Positions 62,201 to 64,000 of a stretch of DNA of 64,000 nucleotides are shown one piece after another (position 1 is the stretch's first letter; each line of letters opens with the position of its first letter). Origin of the DNA: Syngnathus acus (taxonomy: Eukaryota > Chordata > Actinopteri > Syngnathiformes > Syngnathidae); NCBI RefSeq assembly GCF_901709675.1, contig NC_051098.1, positions 15,249,464 to 15,313,463 of the forward strand. Direction: 5' to 3'. The position numbers were made by a program, and so were the translations under genes. The notes below the pieces were generated by a model, which saw only the letters and a list, made by a program, of their open reading frames with translations, made no database searches and was not told where the DNA came from.

Positions 62201-64000
62201 GGTCTTTTCTCTCTATGGAGTCTAAAGTGCCTTAAATAGTGAATGCGTGTCATATGTTGTGCTTCACATATTCACTATTTTAGCGATCGGGACGAACCCC
62301 TCTAAGGAGTTGGTCTTTTTGAGTATGATGTGGTATGAAAGCTACAACAAAATGGCGCCTTGTATGCTAAATCAATCCCAGGTGACCTCCCTTTTTCATT
62401 TTCATCTTCTCCTTCCAACTCTACTGTCTCGCTCGCCCACCTGAGCACAGCACCTGTGCAGGAAAGTTGCCTACGGGTGACATGGAGTGCAAAGTGTCAC
62501 AAGTTGGATCCCCCTGGTATCCGCCACACACCACCTGCCTTCCATCTCCCGTCTGGAGAGAGCCCAGAACACATGCTTGCCATGTCGCTTCCAATTCCTT
62601 TAATTAATATTTCCATCACTTTTCAAAAAGTAGCTTTCCATTTTCACCAGGTCATAGTTTTTCACACTTTTTGTCCAATTTCCTTCTCATTTTCTTCCGG
62701 CTTATGTCATAGACTCTCACTGCATATTTTTCAAAACTTTCTTCACTCAAAGCTGTGACACTCGTAGGTGTTATGCAAACATAGAAATACACGGCAAATC
62801 CTGCCAATTGTGGACTTTCAATGTAGGTGACGTGCAACCTCCCACTCGATGCCACCCATCATCAGTACAATGATATGGTGGCCAATTACAGGCTATGTAA
62901 TATTCATGAATGAAAATATGACAGAGCCTTGTTCTGAAGTGTTTGATCAGGGAGGGCACACATTGTTGTGGATTTACATTTAAAGTCATTTCATTTTAAT
63001 GGCTTTGATCTGCGGTCATTTTTCAGTTCATTTCTTATGAAGGTTTTTCTACATTTGATTCCATCCATGAATAAAACCGCCATCGTATTGCCCAGAAGAC
63101 TCCTCCATGCCTACAAGAAGAAAAAAAATCTTTGTAATATAACAATCATGGATTTCTTTTTTTTTGTTCCTATGAAAGTCCTTTTCTAATTTACTGTTTT
63201 TCAGATAACAACATGAGCAAGTTGCATTTAAAAGGAAATCAATAGCACAGTCTGTTTCAATTCAGTATACTTCCGTAAATTTAAAAAATGCCAATTCCGA
63301 CCTTGAAATACAAATGATTATATGGCTCCAAGCAACAACATCGATTATAAAAAAAAGGAAACCAAAGCAAATATGTTGATTCTTACAATGTGTTGTACAT
63401 TTGATTATTCGTTTATGAAAATGAGTGACAAACCTATTAGGAGGCGCAAACTCATTCTGGAAATAATCGAATGAATAACAAGTCGTGTTCTATTTACGCT
63501 CGCATTCATTTATTTGCAAATATTTGCGCGCGGGCAGTGAAGGAATGTCATAAAGCTTTATCAGCGGGTGTCAATTAGTTTCATCTGCTATTCACCAAGT
63601 CGCTCTAATATGAAGACACAAACATAACAGCTCCCCAAAAGCTTCAGTGTTATCTGTGATATTGATATAAATATCAATCATTGTGGTTGATGATGTCTCG
63701 CTAAATGACAGCATGCAAACAGCCAGAAATACAAAGTTGTTGTCGAGCAGCTTGGGAAGAAAATGTTCTTTCTGTCCTTCTTTCACTCTCTTTCCAGCCT
63801 TTCTTTGCTCCTTCTTTCTTCCACCGCAGTGTATACTTTTTATTACCATCGCTGTGATTTCTTTTCAGTCGCTGTGTGGTGTGTCTCTATTGAAAGGACT
63901 CTTCAATGATGGAATTTCTTTTCTAAAGAAATGTCACTACATCTACATAGCTGGAGGTTGAGGAGAAATGTCCTTGTTTTTTTGGTAATAATAATCAGCG
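59257..64000. other. Intronic to window end, no gene seen
   Basis: A (AT)n tract is at about 60207-60233, a T-run at 62039-62051, and a run of AG-rich sequence near 59520-59555. Unique-looking stretches at 60480-61050 and 63480-63960 hold open frames on both strands without domains. None of the later exons of SCHIP1 (acidic segment, coiled coil) was seen. Confidence 0.5.

Overview
The window is 64 kb of vertebrate nuclear DNA, most likely from a teleost. It is AT-leaning and full of (AC)n, (TATC)n and (TTCC)n microsatellites. It carries several small terminal-inverted-repeat elements of kinds I associate with ray-finned fish, and it has eukaryotic GT-AG introns. There are no operons, ribosome-binding sites or bacterial-type genes. 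A spiny-rayed fish is plausible, but the species cannot be fixed from the sequence.

The only coding sequence I can support is a cluster of three small + strand exons at 30179-30782, separated by introns of 99 and 232 nt. Joined in phase they give 91 uninterrupted codons. The peptide has an IQ calmodulin-binding motif ([12 protein letters not shown]) followed by a Ser-rich stretch ([11 protein letters not shown]). Order, spacing and wording match the N-terminal, IQCJ-derived part of the IQCJ-SCHIP1 (schwannomin-interacting protein 1) family as I remember it. The acidic middle and coiled-coil C-terminus of SCHIP1 are not recognisable downstream. The remaining >33 kb is therefore read as one large intron, and the 30 kb upstream as 5' intron, promoter or intergenic DNA.

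Layout. 1-30 kb: AT-rich tracts, two TACCG-ended mini-elements, an 867-bp and a 392-bp element with related ends, tandem duplications, a compound (TATC)n(TTCC)n satellite at 27963-28276, two adjacent perfect hairpins at 28760-28830 and a G-quadruplex motif 117 bases before the first exon. 30.1-30.8 kb: the exons. 31-35 kb: a cluster of CTCF-like motifs and a 93-bp (GT)n tract. 35-64 kb: intron with remnants of several DNA-transposon families, a three-copy ~160-bp tandem repeat at 43969-44454, a 1.27-kb element with 18-bp inverted ends at 46331-47599 and a possible reverse-transcriptase relic inside it.

Many open frames of 60-160 codons exist, but their number fits chance and none shows a protein family I recognise. 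The most interesting signals are non-coding: three mini-element families sharing one 27-bp terminal architecture, a dispersed repeat that travels with a CTCF-like motif, the hairpins, and a possible short intron-retained isoform of the IQ protein.
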